The position numbers were made by a program, and so were the translations under genes. A DNA stretch of 64,000 nucleotides. It comes from Photobacterium sp. GB-56. Its GTDB lineage: Bacteria; Pseudomonadota; Gammaproteobacteria; Enterobacterales; Vibrionaceae. This document shows positions 1 through 9,144 of this stretch, in pieces. The notes beneath the pieces were generated by a model. That model saw only the letters and a program-made list of their open reading frames with translations, was not told the origin of the DNA and made no database searches. The DNA is taken from contig NZ_PYNW01000015.1 in NCBI RefSeq assembly GCF_003026105.1, positions 39,996 to 103,995 on the forward strand, in the 5' to 3' direction. Numbering within the stretch: position 1 is the first letter of the stretch; each line of letters begins with the position of its first letter.

Positions 1-581
1 GCGCCTTTCATTGGCCCTTCCATTGCGCCAGGCCCACAACCGGTACAGACATTGAGCTCACGAAGACCAAGTTCATTACCCACTTCACGGGTGTATTGGT
101 ATTCAGTAGGGTTGATAGAGTGACCGCCCCAACAAACAACAATATTGGGATCTTCACCAGCATGAAGGGTACGAGCATTACGCAATAAGCTAAAGACAAA
201 ATCAGTGATGTGTGGCGCACTACTAAGATCTATATCGTTACGACGAGCAACATGCATATCGACATAAATAATATCGCGCAATACTGAGAACATATGCTCT
301 TGAATACCCGTAATGATCTTACCATCTACAAACGCATGCTCAGGTGGGTTGACCAACTCTAACTTGATACCACGTTCGCGACGTTTTAGGTTGATATCAA
401 AATCTTTGTTTTTTTCTAATAGCTCTTTTGAGTTATCGGTATGGCTACCGGAATTCAGTACTGCCAGTGAACAGTTACGATATAGGCGGTATAAGTCACT
501 GGAAGCGGTTGCTTTTAAGCTATCAACTTCTATTTGGGAAAGCAGGGACATAGCCCCAACAGGACTGATATGTGTGATCAT
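1..581 (-). CDS. ppnN: Pyrimidine/purine nucleotide 5'-monophosphate nucleosidase PpnN (YgdH), 5' part only
   Basis: Reading the minus strand from an ATG at 581 gives an open frame to the window edge, so about 193 N-terminal residues are present and the C-terminal half is outside. The translation starts [19 protein letters not shown] and contains [29 protein letters not shown] and [16 protein letters not shown], which I recognise from E. coli YgdH/PpnN. That enzyme hydrolyses the N-glycosidic bond of nucleoside monophosphates to give the base and ribose 5-phosphate, and its activity is modulated by (p)ppGpp. The GGHS and [14 protein letters not shown] segments belong to the LOG-like nucleotide-binding fold. 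A GGGAGG ribosome-binding site lies 6 bases before the ATG. In E. coli ygdH is likewise next to queF and syd. Identification is near certain. Confidence 0.95.
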   Translation of the reverse strand, partial: MITHISPVGAMSLLSQIEVDSLKATASSDLYRLYRNCSLAVLNSGSHTDNSKELLEKNKDFDINLKRRERGIKLELVNPPEHAFVDGKIITGIQEHMFSVLRDIIYVDMHVARRNDIDLSSAPHITDFVFSLLRNARTLHAGEDPNIVVCWGGHSINPTEYQYTREVGNELGLRELNVCTGCGPGAMEGPMKG

Positions 582-852
582 AGTAACCTCCCTGGAAACA
601 ATGAAAGCTCAGTTTGGTTCTTGCTATATGCGAAAATCAAGCAGAGTATGTTGATGATTTTGAGGTTATTCCCCCATCAGATATCTACGATAGAAGGTGT
701 TTGGAGGAAGCACTAAAATAGTGTTTGTTTTTATTACCATACACAGTGAATATGCATTTGACTAGATGTTAATAAAAAAAATCAGACGTCTGTTTTCACT
801 ATCATATTACGTTTTAAGAAAGGTATTTAAGCAAAAGTGTTTGCTTAGCGTT

Positions 853-2412
853 TTAAGAGATCCAAATTAAGCGATTAGTGCCAGCACTTTTTGCGCTTGC
901 TAATGCTTTTACGGTTCGCTCGATAACAACATGATGGTCATCATTACCTTCAAATAAGGTCGCGCCGATAGAGACCGAAATAGACAGGTTTTGGTCTTTA
1001 AATCGGAAGGGGAGTTGGCTGATAGCTTCTCGAATATTAGCAAGCTTTTTATTGCGAGTTTGTTCATCACAATCTGGCATGATAAGCATAAATTCATCGC
1101 TGCTAAAACGTGCTAAATAATCCGTGTCAGATAAACATTGTTGAATTTTTTTAGCGATAATTTTTAATGCTTTATCACCAGCAAGGTGACCAAATTTATT
1201 GTTGATCTCACCGAAACTATCAACATCAATAAGCGCAACAGGTAGTGCATATTCATAACGTTTCCAGTTGTGATATTCATGCTCAATACGATCCATAAAT
1301 GCATTACGGTTATAGGCTAGAGTTAATGAGTCTCGTAGCATGCTTTGTTCTTGATCATGCAGACGTTGACGATAATTATGGGTTTGTTGGATCAACTGTT
1401 GAATTTGTTTTTCGTTATGTTGCTGTTGCTCAATCAGTGCTCGCTCTCGTTCTTGAAGTGCGATATTTCTTTCAACAATGCTGTCTATCTCGTTTGCAGC
1501 AGCATGAAGCGTTGGACGCTTATCTTCAAGGTTGGCGTTATCAGATAAGCTTATTTTTAGTTGTTGGGTAATCTGTGATAATTCGTTATCCAACTCGCTT
1601 CTGTGTTGATGTAATATGTGCGATTTGTCTGCTGTTTGATGGGTATCTTTGTGCAGTTCGGCTAAGTCACTATTAATATTATTAAGAAAGCTTTGTGAAG
1701 CTTGGCGTTCATACAACGTGGCATCTAATATCAAACGCAATACTTGGAACTGAATTTTTGTCAGTTGTTGAGTATCAAGCTCGTTGTTAAGTTGAGATTT
1801 GATCTCAATCAGCTGATTACCATGCTCACCGTTAAAATCTATTTCAGTAATAAGATGTTGTAACTCGGCAACTAGCTCTAGATGATGCGTCGACTTTTCT
1901 ACAACGTCTGCTGGATGGGTAACTTTGGTCGCAGAACCTAGTTTTATCGTTCGCTCATAAAGTTCTAACAAACGTAAAATACGGCGATGGTTGTCGAGTA
2001 AAACACCTGAGTCATGGTTCAGTACGGCGCGTAGATCACGTCGTAACTGAACAGGTAAATCACGGTGGCGAGAAAGCGTTTCTCCCGCTTGATGAATTTT
2101 TTGATTTAAACGTAGATTCTGTTTATGAACAATATCAGCTTGTTGATTAACTAAACGTTCAATAACAGCTAAGCGAGGGATAAGTTTACTGATATCTGTC
2201 GGTTGTTCTAACTCGTGACGAATACTTTCTAAACGCTCATCGAGTTCAGAATTTATTCCTTTACAAGCGATAACTAATCGTGTGATGAGGCGTTTTAAGA
2301 TCACGATTTCACGGCGTGACTTTAAAGAGGCATCACGATAAGAAAGTTGAGCTTGATCTAAGCGTTGCTTCAAGTTACTCACTTCAGAAACAACCGAATT
2401 AATATCTGTCAC
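853..2412 (-). CDS. Coiled-coil protein with degenerate GGDEF domain (SSDEF)
   Basis: A 519-residue cytoplasmic protein without signal peptide or membrane segment. Residues 1 to about 345 are rich in Leu, Gln, Glu and Arg with heptad-like spacing and look like long coiled coil. A GGDEF-type domain follows, starting at DSLTLAYNRNAFMDRI, with the metal/substrate region DVDSFGEINNKFGHLAGD. The signature at residues 437-441 is SSDEF instead of GGDEF (bases 1090-1104, both Ser codons AGC). Diguanylate cyclases need the two glycines to place GTP, so catalysis is doubtful; the domain may sense nucleotide or act as a scaffold. The start is GTG with only a weak ribosome-binding site. The gene lies 123 bases downstream of the TPR/GGDEF-like gene on the same strand, and the two may be co-expressed. 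No specific name is recognised. Confidence 0.8.
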   Translation of the reverse strand: MTDINSVVSEVSNLKQRLDQAQLSYRDASLKSRREIVILKRLITRLVIACKGINSELDERLESIRHELEQPTDISKLIPRLAVIERLVNQQADIVHKQNLRLNQKIHQAGETLSRHRDLPVQLRRDLRAVLNHDSGVLLDNHRRILRLLELYERTIKLGSATKVTHPADVVEKSTHHLELVAELQHLITEIDFNGEHGNQLIEIKSQLNNELDTQQLTKIQFQVLRLILDATLYERQASQSFLNNINSDLAELHKDTHQTADKSHILHQHRSELDNELSQITQQLKISLSDNANLEDKRPTLHAAANEIDSIVERNIALQERERALIEQQQHNEKQIQQLIQQTHNYRQRLHDQEQSMLRDSLTLAYNRNAFMDRIEHEYHNWKRYEYALPVALIDVDSFGEINNKFGHLAGDKALKIIAKKIQQCLSDTDYLARFSSDEFMLIMPDCDEQTRNKKLANIREAISQLPFRFKDQNLSISVSIGATLFEGNDDHHVVIERTVKALASAKSAGTNRLIWIS

Positions 2413-2535
2413 AGGATTACGTATTCATCATTAGCATTAATATCTATCTTCTTCATTGAGCGTTTATTACCTCAATCCCTTAAATTTACACGTATCTCAA
2501 CTATTTTCGACATTAAAAAAAAAAGCTTGAGTAAC

Positions 2536-4815
2536 TTAACTTACATTTATGTCAGTACTGTGATCATTATTCCAGATAATATCGGATTTGGATGAGCTTC
2601 GTACTTTCACCAGCCCTTTATCAATGCCTTCAATGCAAGATCGACGAATGTCACCACAGACAAAGCTGGCTGCCGGTGCGGCATCGATAGCGCATAAATG
2701 TACCCAATGGCTACCCGGTTCGCTGTCATTCATTTTCACTCCCGCATTGACTGCCATCAATAAGATATCAATAAGCTCTTGATCATTAATCGCCGTATAA
2801 GCGCGGGGCAAGAATGGGTACTCTGCCATACCGATTTGAATATCATTATTGAGATTGTTTTTAAGCGCATAGTTATCAACAAGTTGCTGTAATGAATCCG
2901 CTAATTGTTTAGGATCGCAACTTAACCGTGCGTTCGGCTCTATATATAAGAACATGGCATCGGAGAAGTGATAGATCCTCGCCGGTTCTAACACTTGTTC
3001 TTGTAAATACAAACCAAAGGCCTTTTCGGCATCTAAGCCTTGCTTATAGCCTTGCTCTAAGTAAATTCGCTTTAAACAAGAGACTTCAAATAACGCAAAG
3101 CGTAATCGGTCACTTAGCGGTTCATTGATGATTTCACCTAAGTGCCACTGCTCAAAGTTAGCACTACTTTGCTGAAGTGAATTTGCTAAACGTGCATTGA
3201 GCATCCGTAAATTACGTAGACCACTACGGGGATGGGTATAATAATCCGTTCGCAGTTGCGCTAGTTGTTGTTTAAGTTGTTTATTCAGATGTTGGCGGCG
3301 AAGTAATAGCAGAAGCATAAAGGCTAAAACCCCAATTAAAACCATGGTAATTTTTTGCTGTTTATATAAGGCTTTTTCACTTTCAAATTGTTCACGCTCC
3401 ATCTCTTCAAGCTTAAGCGAGCGTTCCATCATTTTTTGTTGTTGTTTAAATACTTCAACATTACTTCTTGCAATACTTTCTTGTTGGCCAGCATATAACT
3501 GTTCATAGCGGCGCTGACTTAATAACGCGTTGTAGTAATCATTTTGTTTTTCAAAGGCCTCAGAAAGAATGGATTCACCCAGGAGTTGTAATTTGACCGC
3601 GCCAATACGACTGGCTGAAATTAAACCTGCTTGAAGAGAGGTTACCGCATCATCGAGTTTGTTTTCAGCAAGCTCTAATTGACCTTGTAATATTTGGCTT
3701 TCAGCTACAATGTTTTCATTACCGGTTTGTAGCGCTAAGTTACGTGCCTGTACGATATAAGCTTCTGCTTTGGTGTAGTTGTATAAATGCAAATACACGC
3801 GAGCAATATTTAGACGTAACCGTGCAGAGCGAACATCGTGGTCAAGTTGGTTTTCTTGATCTAGCGCGTTGAAATAGTGAACCAGCGCTAAGTTATAACG
3901 CCCTTGTTGTTCATAAATAGAAGCAATTAATGTTAATGTCTTAGCTAGTTGCTGACTGCGCTTATAGCGCTCGAAAAACTCCCCCGCTTGGGTGGCATGA
4001 TCGAGTGCTTTATCAAATACTTTTCGTTCATCAAATAATTCAGCTAAATAATAGTTAGCTTGGGCTATTTGTCCTTGATCATCCGTTTCTACCGCTAGCC
4101 AATAACCACTAAGTAGACGATCGAGTGCCATATCATAGTGGTGATGCTTTAAATAATGTTGCCCCAGTTTCAATTGGTAATTAATGAGCTCGTCTTGATC
4201 ATCTAATGCCACTAAATAACCTTTGGCTTTGATATACAGTTTTTCTGCTTTTTCATCAGCACCAATACTTGATTCAATGTTGGCACGTAACATTAATGAA
4301 CGATATTTAAGGACTTGAAGTTGCTTCGTTAGCTTGAGTGAGGGAGCTTTACGACTTTCAGTATCAATATTATCGAGCATTTTTAATGCAGTAGTGCTAT
4401 TGCGAAGGTTTTCCCAATAGAATGTAGCTAGCAATAACTGGCTTTCATATAAAGGATAAATAAGGTGATGTTCAGTTGCGATTTTTTCAGCTTTTTTGAT
4501 AACACCAATAGCTTGTTCTGAACGCTGCAAAATCGAGAGCGCTTTAGCTTGAATTTGGAGTGCATTCACCGTATTTAGTGGTGTTCGGATAGTATGATCA
4601 CTTTCTTCATTGATATGCACTCTAGCTGGGTCTTGAGGTTTACTTAAGCGACGTTGGCTAAGGTATTTTTGGGTGATAGAAAGTGCTCGCTCAGGCTGAC
4701 TAAGTAGCAAGCTGTTAGCTTCAGAAAGCATCGGGACGGTGTAGGTTTTTGCTTGCAGGCTGAAAGAAATTGAGAACACAAAGAGAGCAGTGCAAAGCAA
4801 ACGGCGAAAAAACAT
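2536..4815 (-). CDS. Membrane-anchored TPR protein with vestigial GGDEF-like domain
   Basis: I chose the ATG at 4815 (759 residues), because a signal peptide (FFRRLLCTALFVFSISFSLQAK) follows it directly. Residues of about 30 to 440 form a series of TPR-like helical repeats (for example ALDHATQAGEFFERYKRSQQLAKTL). A coiled stretch and one membrane span (about 491-505, MVLIGVLAFMLLLLL) come next, then a cytoplasmic domain of about 240 residues. Its landmarks align with GGDEF domains: DYYTHPRSGLRNLRML for the start, a helix ending in a strand, and IQIGMAEYP for the SIGIA strand. The signature is replaced by FSDAM (residues 617-621), so cyclase activity is not expected. The topology, periplasmic TPR sensor and cytoplasmic output, resembles signalling proteins; ligand and partner are unknown. 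Confidence 0.75.
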   Translation of the reverse strand: MFFRRLLCTALFVFSISFSLQAKTYTVPMLSEANSLLLSQPERALSITQKYLSQRRLSKPQDPARVHINEESDHTIRTPLNTVNALQIQAKALSILQRSEQAIGVIKKAEKIATEHHLIYPLYESQLLLATFYWENLRNSTTALKMLDNIDTESRKAPSLKLTKQLQVLKYRSLMLRANIESSIGADEKAEKLYIKAKGYLVALDDQDELINYQLKLGQHYLKHHHYDMALDRLLSGYWLAVETDDQGQIAQANYYLAELFDERKVFDKALDHATQAGEFFERYKRSQQLAKTLTLIASIYEQQGRYNLALVHYFNALDQENQLDHDVRSARLRLNIARVYLHLYNYTKAEAYIVQARNLALQTGNENIVAESQILQGQLELAENKLDDAVTSLQAGLISASRIGAVKLQLLGESILSEAFEKQNDYYNALLSQRRYEQLYAGQQESIARSNVEVFKQQQKMMERSLKLEEMEREQFESEKALYKQQKITMVLIGVLAFMLLLLLRRQHLNKQLKQQLAQLRTDYYTHPRSGLRNLRMLNARLANSLQQSSANFEQWHLGEIINEPLSDRLRFALFEVSCLKRIYLEQGYKQGLDAEKAFGLYLQEQVLEPARIYHFSDAMFLYIEPNARLSCDPKQLADSLQQLVDNYALKNNLNNDIQIGMAEYPFLPRAYTAINDQELIDILLMAVNAGVKMNDSEPGSHWVHLCAIDAAPAASFVCGDIRRSCIEGIDKGLVKVRSSSKSDIIWNNDHSTDINVS

Positions 4816-4930
4816 ATCATCCCAATACAACAAAAAAAGAATAGGGTTGATTTTACTGGCTTAAGGCATCAAGTCCAGCAAAGACAGGTTTTTTGCTGGA
4901 CTTAATGTTGATTTCGCTAACAGAGTCTAA

Positions 4931-5779
4931 TTACTGGCGAGCGAGACGGAAGTTGTCGCTAGGTGATTTACCCATATTGGTACGATAAGGGTTAATATCT
5001 AAGCCACCACGGCGTGTATAACGTGCATATACCGTCAATAATTCGGGTTTACAGTATTTCATAATATCACTGAAAATACGCTCAACACATTGCTCATGGA
5101 ATTCATTGTGATTACGGAACGAAACGACATAACGTAGCAATTTTTCACGATTAATACGTTTGCCTTTATAAGCAATACGAACACTGCCCCAATCAGGCTG
5201 GTTGGTGATCAGACAGTTTGATTTTAATAAATGGCTATGTAGGATTTCTTCTACTTCTTCCTCCTCGACACCATTTTCAAGTAGTGCAGGGTTGAAGTCA
5301 TAATCCTCAATTTCGATATCTTGATCATCAATACAAGTACCAAAGAAGTTCACGATAGGTTGTTCGCTAAAATCTTCTAACGGTTGAATCGTGACATCAA
5401 CATCAGCACCTACACAACGTGACAGATCAATCTGCAGTGTGTCTGCGATACCTTGCCAACTTTCAAATCGTGTTTGATTAAAGCTATTAAGGTAAAGCTT
5501 GAAAGATTTAGATTCAATCAAGTTTGGACTTGAAGCTGGTAGACGTACTTCACCAATGGCAACTTGTGGTAGACCTTTGCTATTTAACCATGACAATTCG
5601 TACAACGTCCAAATATCATAGCCAGTGAAAGGGAGTGCATCATCACTAATATTGAGATCAGTACGGTTTAGGCTTCTCGGCACTGCTTGTAGTAGCGATG
5701 GGTCGTACTGATCTTTATACTCTGTGGTTTTACCAAGGGTTAAACCAGCTAATTCTTTAGCGTCTTTATATTTACTCAT
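4931..5779 (-). CDS. queF: NADPH-dependent 7-cyano-7-deazaguanine reductase QueF
   Basis: QueF reduces preQ0 to preQ1 with two NADPH, the last free-base step of queuosine biosynthesis for tRNA modification. The 282-residue length fits the long, two-domain (YqcD-type) form found in gammaproteobacteria. The QueF signature [12 protein letters not shown] is visible near residue 90, and the catalytic cysteine is in [14 protein letters not shown] near residue 190, which forms the covalent thioimide with preQ0. Further family landmarks are [13 protein letters not shown] and [13 protein letters not shown] at the C terminus. It is transcribed divergently from syd, as in E. coli, with about 90 bases between the two starts. 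Confidence 0.97.
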   Translation of the reverse strand: MSKYKDAKELAGLTLGKTTEYKDQYDPSLLQAVPRSLNRTDLNISDDALPFTGYDIWTLYELSWLNSKGLPQVAIGEVRLPASSPNLIESKSFKLYLNSFNQTRFESWQGIADTLQIDLSRCVGADVDVTIQPLEDFSEQPIVNFFGTCIDDQDIEIEDYDFNPALLENGVEEEEVEEILHSHLLKSNCLITNQPDWGSVRIAYKGKRINREKLLRYVVSFRNHNEFHEQCVERIFSDIMKYCKPELLTVYARYTRRGGLDINPYRTNMGKSPSDNFRLARQ

Positions 5780-5868
5780 ACTGTCTATGACACTCTTGGA
5801 TTAGAATTGATAGTCCGTAAAAACGGTTTTCAAGTCTAAAGTTTACTGAATCTTTAATGAGGTTGCGA

Positions 5869-6423
5869 ATGAATCATCCAGTTACCTGTGCTTTATCTGA
5901 TTTTTCTTCTCGTTATTTGCAAGCATGGTGTGATGCAGATCGCGGTTTTCCAGAAAGTCAGGATCTTGTTGGCTTAGATTCACCTTGCGTTGTTCATGAC
6001 TCTGGCGATGCTGTGACATGGAAACCTGAACTAAGAACCCCAATGGGGCGTTTAGATGGGGTTGAAAAAGGCATTGAACTGACATTGCATGACGATATTC
6101 ATGCGTTTTACTGCTCACAGTTTAGTGGTGATATGCAGGCAAAATTTGGTGATATTGAGTTGGATTTACTACAAGCTTTTAATGAAGATGATATAGATCG
6201 TTTACAACAAAATATTTTAGGCCACTTAGTGACACAACGCCGTTTAAAGCTAAAGCCAACCGTCTTTATTGCCGCATTAGAAGCTGAGTTTGAAGTGATC
6301 TCTATCTGTAATTTAACGGGGAATGTCTTACGAGAAACGCTAGGTAAAGATATTCGTGAAGTGTTAGCGGTTAATGTTGAAGAGTTCTTAACTCAGTTAA
6401 CCCCCGTAATAATAGAGGAATAA
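5869..6423 (+). CDS. syd: SecY-interacting protein Syd
   Basis: A protein of 184 residues, close to E. coli Syd (181). Family landmarks are PESQDLVGLDSPCVVHDSGDAVTWKPE near the N terminus and IELTLHDDIHAFYCSQFSGDMQAKFGDIELDLLQ in the middle (quoted in part). Syd binds SecY at the cytoplasmic face of the inner membrane and has been proposed to check for badly assembled translocons. The ATG at 5869 is preferred over the upstream one at 5857 because a GAGG ribosome-binding site sits 7 bases before it. Three bases separate its stop from the GTG of the downstream zinc-ribbon gene, so the two are probably translationally linked. Confidence 0.93.
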   Translation: MNHPVTCALSDFSSRYLQAWCDADRGFPESQDLVGLDSPCVVHDSGDAVTWKPELRTPMGRLDGVEKGIELTLHDDIHAFYCSQFSGDMQAKFGDIELDLLQAFNEDDIDRLQQNILGHLVTQRRLKLKPTVFIAALEAEFEVISICNLTGNVLRETLGKDIREVLAVNVEEFLTQLTPVIIEE

Positions 6424-6426
6424 ATA

Positions 6427-7203
6427 GTGTACGTTGTAGAGTTACAGTTTGAGTGTTTTGATAATACAACGCTATCACGTGTGGATCGTGCCATTAATGG
6501 ATTAATGGATGATTTACGTTATAACGGTCAAGTGCTAGGACGTGAGTTTCCGATTACGATTGATGATGGGATTTTTCGTGTACGTGCCGTATGCCCTGAA
6601 AAAGACAGTCTGCATCCCAAGTACAATAGTGAACAAGTGACACGTTGCATTGAAAAGTTGAGTGATGCTTGTTTACTGACACCAAAAATAAAAGTGTTAG
6701 GTGTTGATTTAAACTCAGAAGCGGCAGCTGAGCAGAGTAAGCCATCATGGCAAGTGCTTTATACAACTTATGTACATACATGTTCGCCGTTACGTAGTGG
6801 TGATTCATTATTGCCGATCCCACTCTATCAGACAGGCGCCCATCTTGATGGTGATTATAAAGCACTGGTTAAATGGCAAACAGAATGGCAAGCCTTTGAT
6901 GAAATTCAGATGGCAAATAAGAGCCAACCTGCAATAAAAGTGGCACTAGATGAAATTGGTGAGGTTGATAGTGAACTATTTTCTCGTGGTGAGAAATTAC
7001 GTGAACAGATCGAATCAACAACCCAGATCCCTACTTATTACTACCTCTATCGTGTGGGTGGAGAAAGTCTCGAGAGTGAAATAAACCGAACATGTCCTAA
7101 ATGTGATAATGATTGGCGTGTAGAGGATCCTTTACATGGTTTATTTCATTTCAAGTGCGATAAATGTCGATTAGTTTCAAACTTATCGTGGAACTATCAA
7201 TAA
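6427..7203 (+). CDS. Zinc-ribbon protein of the DUF2310 family
   Basis: A 258-residue protein starting with GTG directly after syd. The N-terminal 200 residues have no motif I can name. The C terminus holds a four-cysteine zinc ribbon: CPKCDNDW, then about 18 residues, then CDKC. This arrangement is that of the DUF2310 family, annotated in Vibrio as a possible nucleic-acid-binding Zn-ribbon protein; the role is not known. The spacing makes an operon with syd, and a bidirectional terminator follows. The family assignment is from memory of the sequence pattern, and no activity is claimed. Confidence 0.8.
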   Translation: MYVVELQFECFDNTTLSRVDRAINGLMDDLRYNGQVLGREFPITIDDGIFRVRAVCPEKDSLHPKYNSEQVTRCIEKLSDACLLTPKIKVLGVDLNSEAAAEQSKPSWQVLYTTYVHTCSPLRSGDSLLPIPLYQTGAHLDGDYKALVKWQTEWQAFDEIQMANKSQPAIKVALDEIGEVDSELFSRGEKLREQIESTTQIPTYYYLYRVGGESLESEINRTCPKCDNDWRVEDPLHGLFHFKCDKCRLVSNLSWNYQ

Positions 7204-7208
7204 TATAA

Positions 7209-7237
7209 AAGGCTCCTGATTTGATCAAAGGAGCCTT
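7209..7237. terminator. Bidirectional terminator between DUF2310 gene and 90-residue gene
   Basis: Nine-base-pair inverted repeat (AAGGCTCCT / AGGAGCCTT) with an 11-base loop, flanked by A-rich sequence on the left and TTGTTATTATT on the right. It lies between two convergent genes and can serve both. Confidence 0.75.
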
Positions 7238-7241
7238 GTTA

Positions 7242-7514
7242 TTATTGCTGAGCTTCTAATTTAGCTAAGCGAGTTGAAAGTGTGATGATTTGTTGTTCGA
7301 GTTGAGTGATACGTTCATCAGCGGTGAGCGCTTTGGTTTGCTTTTCAATCGTTGGCACTTTGGCATTTTTTTTCCATGCTTGAAGCGCTTTGATAATAAC
7401 CGGGATCGGTAGAGGGCTCGCTAATCGTGACTTTATTAATGCAACAGAAGGCTCTTTTCCCTCTGAGATTAAAGAATTAATTGCGTTTTCTAATTCTTGG
7501 GTAATTGTCGACAT
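7242..7514 (-). CDS. Small conserved-looking protein: helical N terminus plus C-terminal coiled coil
   Basis: A protein of 90 residues that I cannot name. Residues 1-50 (ITQELENAINSLISEGKEPS, then VALIKSRLASPLPIPVIIKAL) look like a small helical DNA-binding-type fold, similar in pattern to KfrA N-terminal domains. Residues 68-90 form a short leucine-zipper-like coil (ITQLEQQIITLSTRLAKLEAQ), so a dimer is likely. It sits between the convergent DUF2310 gene and the DUF2789 gene, 31 bases downstream of the latter on the same strand, so the two may be co-transcribed. Regulatory function is only a guess from the architecture. Confidence 0.65.
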   Translation of the reverse strand: MSTITQELENAINSLISEGKEPSVALIKSRLASPLPIPVIIKALQAWKKNAKVPTIEKQTKALTADERITQLEQQIITLSTRLAKLEAQQ

Positions 7515-7545
7515 TGTTTTAAGTATCCTACATATAACAACGCAT

Positions 7546-7779
7546 TTACTTTCTCAGTAAAGCATCAAGTTGATCAATCACTTCGCACCAGTCAGCATCT
7601 TGTTCTTGGCATTCCTTTATAAATCGACGTTGTATAACTGAGAAAAAAGGTGCTTCAGCAATATTCTGATGTTGGGCTAGCTGATGTTGGATGATAAATG
7701 ATTGTATAAACTCATCTGAATTATTAAGTCCTAATTGGCTGAATAAATGAGATAAATTGTGCTGAAATTGTTCCATCAT
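7546..7779 (-). CDS. DUF2789 family protein
   Basis: A 77-residue protein whose pattern (HNLSHLFSQLGLNNSDEFIQSFI, then APFFSVIQRRFIKECQEQDADWCEVIDQLDALL, quoted in part) matches my memory of DUF2789, a small all-helical family of unknown role in gammaproteobacteria. Two ATG codons are adjacent (7779 and 7776); the second has better spacing to the GAGG upstream. Its start faces the first csrB promoter region, so the first UvrY-type box, about 75 bases upstream of this gene, lies between two divergent transcription units. Confidence 0.75.
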   Translation of the reverse strand: MMEQFQHNLSHLFSQLGLNNSDEFIQSFIIQHQLAQHQNIAEAPFFSVIQRRFIKECQEQDADWCEVIDQLDALLRK

Positions 7780-7853
7780 CGCTTCCTCATAATCATGACC
7801 GAGATATTAAGCAAAGTATAGTGTATTCAAACTGTCTTTTTTACTATTCCTGT

Positions 7854-7871
7854 TGTGAGAGATCGCTTACA
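7854..7871. promoter_or_regulatory. GacA/UvrY/VarA box of csrB copy 1
   Basis: TGTGAGAGATCGCTTACA, an imperfect 18-base palindrome. It differs from TGTAAGAGATCTCTTACA at two positions. GacA-family response regulators (VarA in Vibrio) are known to bind such sites upstream of csrB-type RNA genes. The centre is 177-178 bases from the proposed RNA start at 8040. Weak IHF-like sequence (TATCAA...) occurs in between at about 7967. Confidence 0.8.
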
Positions 7872-8004
7872 ACAGCGTGAGAAAACAATCCTACAAACAT
7901 AACACTTATCGTTACTTAACTTACTATCTTATTGATTTTAAATGTCTTATTTATTGATGTTTATTTTATCAAAAAATATTTTATAAATAATTGCTAGCGC
8001 TTTA

Positions 8005-8032
8005 TTGTTTAAAAAAGCAAATCGCGTAATCT
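8005..8032 (+). promoter_or_regulatory. Promoter of csrB copy 1
   Basis: TTGTTT at 8005-8010 and TAATCT at 8027-8032 with a 16-base spacer. The predicted start is the GTCGG at 8040, 8 bases past the -10 hexamer, by analogy to the E. coli CsrB 5' end. Copies 2 and 3 show the same geometry. Confidence 0.6.
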
Positions 8033-8039
8033 TATTGGT

Positions 8040-8425
8040 GTCGGAAGGAACTGACGGAACGGAACAGGAATATACTACAGGATGTAGTGGTCTCAGGATG
8101 AGAAGTTGATAGGCTAGGATGGTTTATCAAACAAGGACTGTGAAGGGAACACTCTAGGATAGAGTTCGGTAAGCAGGATGTTTACCAGTCAGGATGACAA
8201 AAGGAACACTTCAGGACGAAGTAAAGGACACCTCCAGGAAGGAGAAGAGAGTCATAACAGGATGTGGTGACGGGTTAGGATAACCAAAGGAACAACTTCA
8301 GGACGAAGCGTAAGGACAATGCTGAAGGAATCGGCAGTCAAAGGAATGAGGCAGGGAGCACTATAGTAGCGGGAATGCTGCAAGTAAGACCTAAGGGCGT
8401 GGCGAAAGTCACGCCCTCTCTTTTT
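8040..8425 (+). ncRNA. csrB: CsrB-family sRNA, tandem copy 1
   Basis: About 386 nucleotides with no sensible reading frame, packed with AGGA motifs: I count 21, plus two AGGGA, many of them in the loop of a short inverted repeat (for example ACTACAGGATGTAGT, CTTCAGGACGAAG, CTCTAGGATAGAG). This is the architecture of CsrB RNAs, which sequester the translational regulator CsrA by multivalent GGA binding. The RNA ends with a strong terminator, GGGCGTGGC-GAAA-GTCACGCCC (8395-8416), followed by TCTCTTTTT. The locus matches that of E. coli csrB, near syd and yqcC. The 3' end is well defined and the 5' end is inferred. Confidence 0.95.
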
Positions 8426-8570
8426 GTTTAAAGGAAAATATCTTTGTTCCTTTTCCTCCTATTTATACTGAAAGTTGTTTTTATAGCTTAACGTATATGT
8501 CGATTTATGCGTAAAAAGATTAAATATAAAAGAATATTTCAGTTTTTATGTCGTTAATCTCTTGTTTCGT

Positions 8571-8588
8571 TGTGCGAGATCTCTTACA
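8571..8588. promoter_or_regulatory. GacA/UvrY/VarA box of csrB copy 2
   Basis: TGTGCGAGATCTCTTACA, two mismatches from the perfect palindrome, both in the left arm. Its centre is 178-179 bases upstream of the proposed start at 8758, the same distance as for the other copies. Confidence 0.8.
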
Positions 8589-8722
8589 AAGGCGTAGGAT
8601 ATCTGTCGTTTAAGCAGTGTTTGATGTCTTCCTTGTGCTGTTAAGTGTATGATTATTATTACCTTATTTTTTTTTGACTGTTTGGTTTATTTTTAATAGA
8701 AAATAAATGTATTTCGGTGTCT

Positions 8723-8750
8723 GTGTTTATTAAGGTGATTGGCGTAATAT
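8723..8750 (+). promoter_or_regulatory. Promoter of csrB copy 2
   Basis: TAATAT at 8745-8750 as -10; the sequence 16 bases upstream, GTGTTT (8723-8728), is a poor -35. The -10 is 8 bases before the GTCGG start, as in copies 1 and 3. Confidence 0.5.
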
Positions 8751-8757
8751 TAATGGT

Positions 8758-9144
8758 GTCGGAAGGAACTGACGGAACGGAACAGGAATATACTACAGGA
8801 TGTAGTGGTCTCAGGATGAGAGGTTGATAAGCTAGGATGGTTTATCAAACAAGGACTGTGAAGGGAACACTCTAGGATAGAGTTCGGTAAGCAGGATGTT
8901 TACCAGTCAGGATGACAAAAGGAACACTTCAGGACGAAGTAAAGGACACCTCCAGGAAGGAGAAGAGAGTCATAACAGGATGTGGTGACGGGTTAGGATA
9001 ACCAAAGGAACAACTTCAGGACGAAGCGCAAGGACAATGCTGAAGGAATCGGCAGTCAAAGGAATGAGGCAGGGAGCACTATAGTAGCGGGAATGCTGCA
9101 AGTAAGACCTAAGGGCGCGACGAAAGTCGCGCCCGCTCTTTTTT
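8758..9144 (+). ncRNA. csrB: CsrB-family sRNA, tandem copy 2
   Basis: About 387 nucleotides. By eye it differs from copy 1 at only three positions before the terminator stem, and carries the same roughly 21 AGGA motifs. The terminator is GGGCGCGAC-GAAA-GTCGCGCCC (9113-9134) followed by GCTCTTTTTT; compared with copy 1 its stem changes are compensatory. It has the same role as copy 1, sequestering CsrA. In contrast to the RNA body, the sequence between its UvrY-type box and its start is not recognisably similar to that of copy 1. Confidence 0.95.

Noticed and set aside
313..716. Plus-strand open frames at 313-654 and 534-716
   Set aside because: They are antisense to the clear ppnN coding sequence and its ribosome-binding site and have no recognisable protein features.
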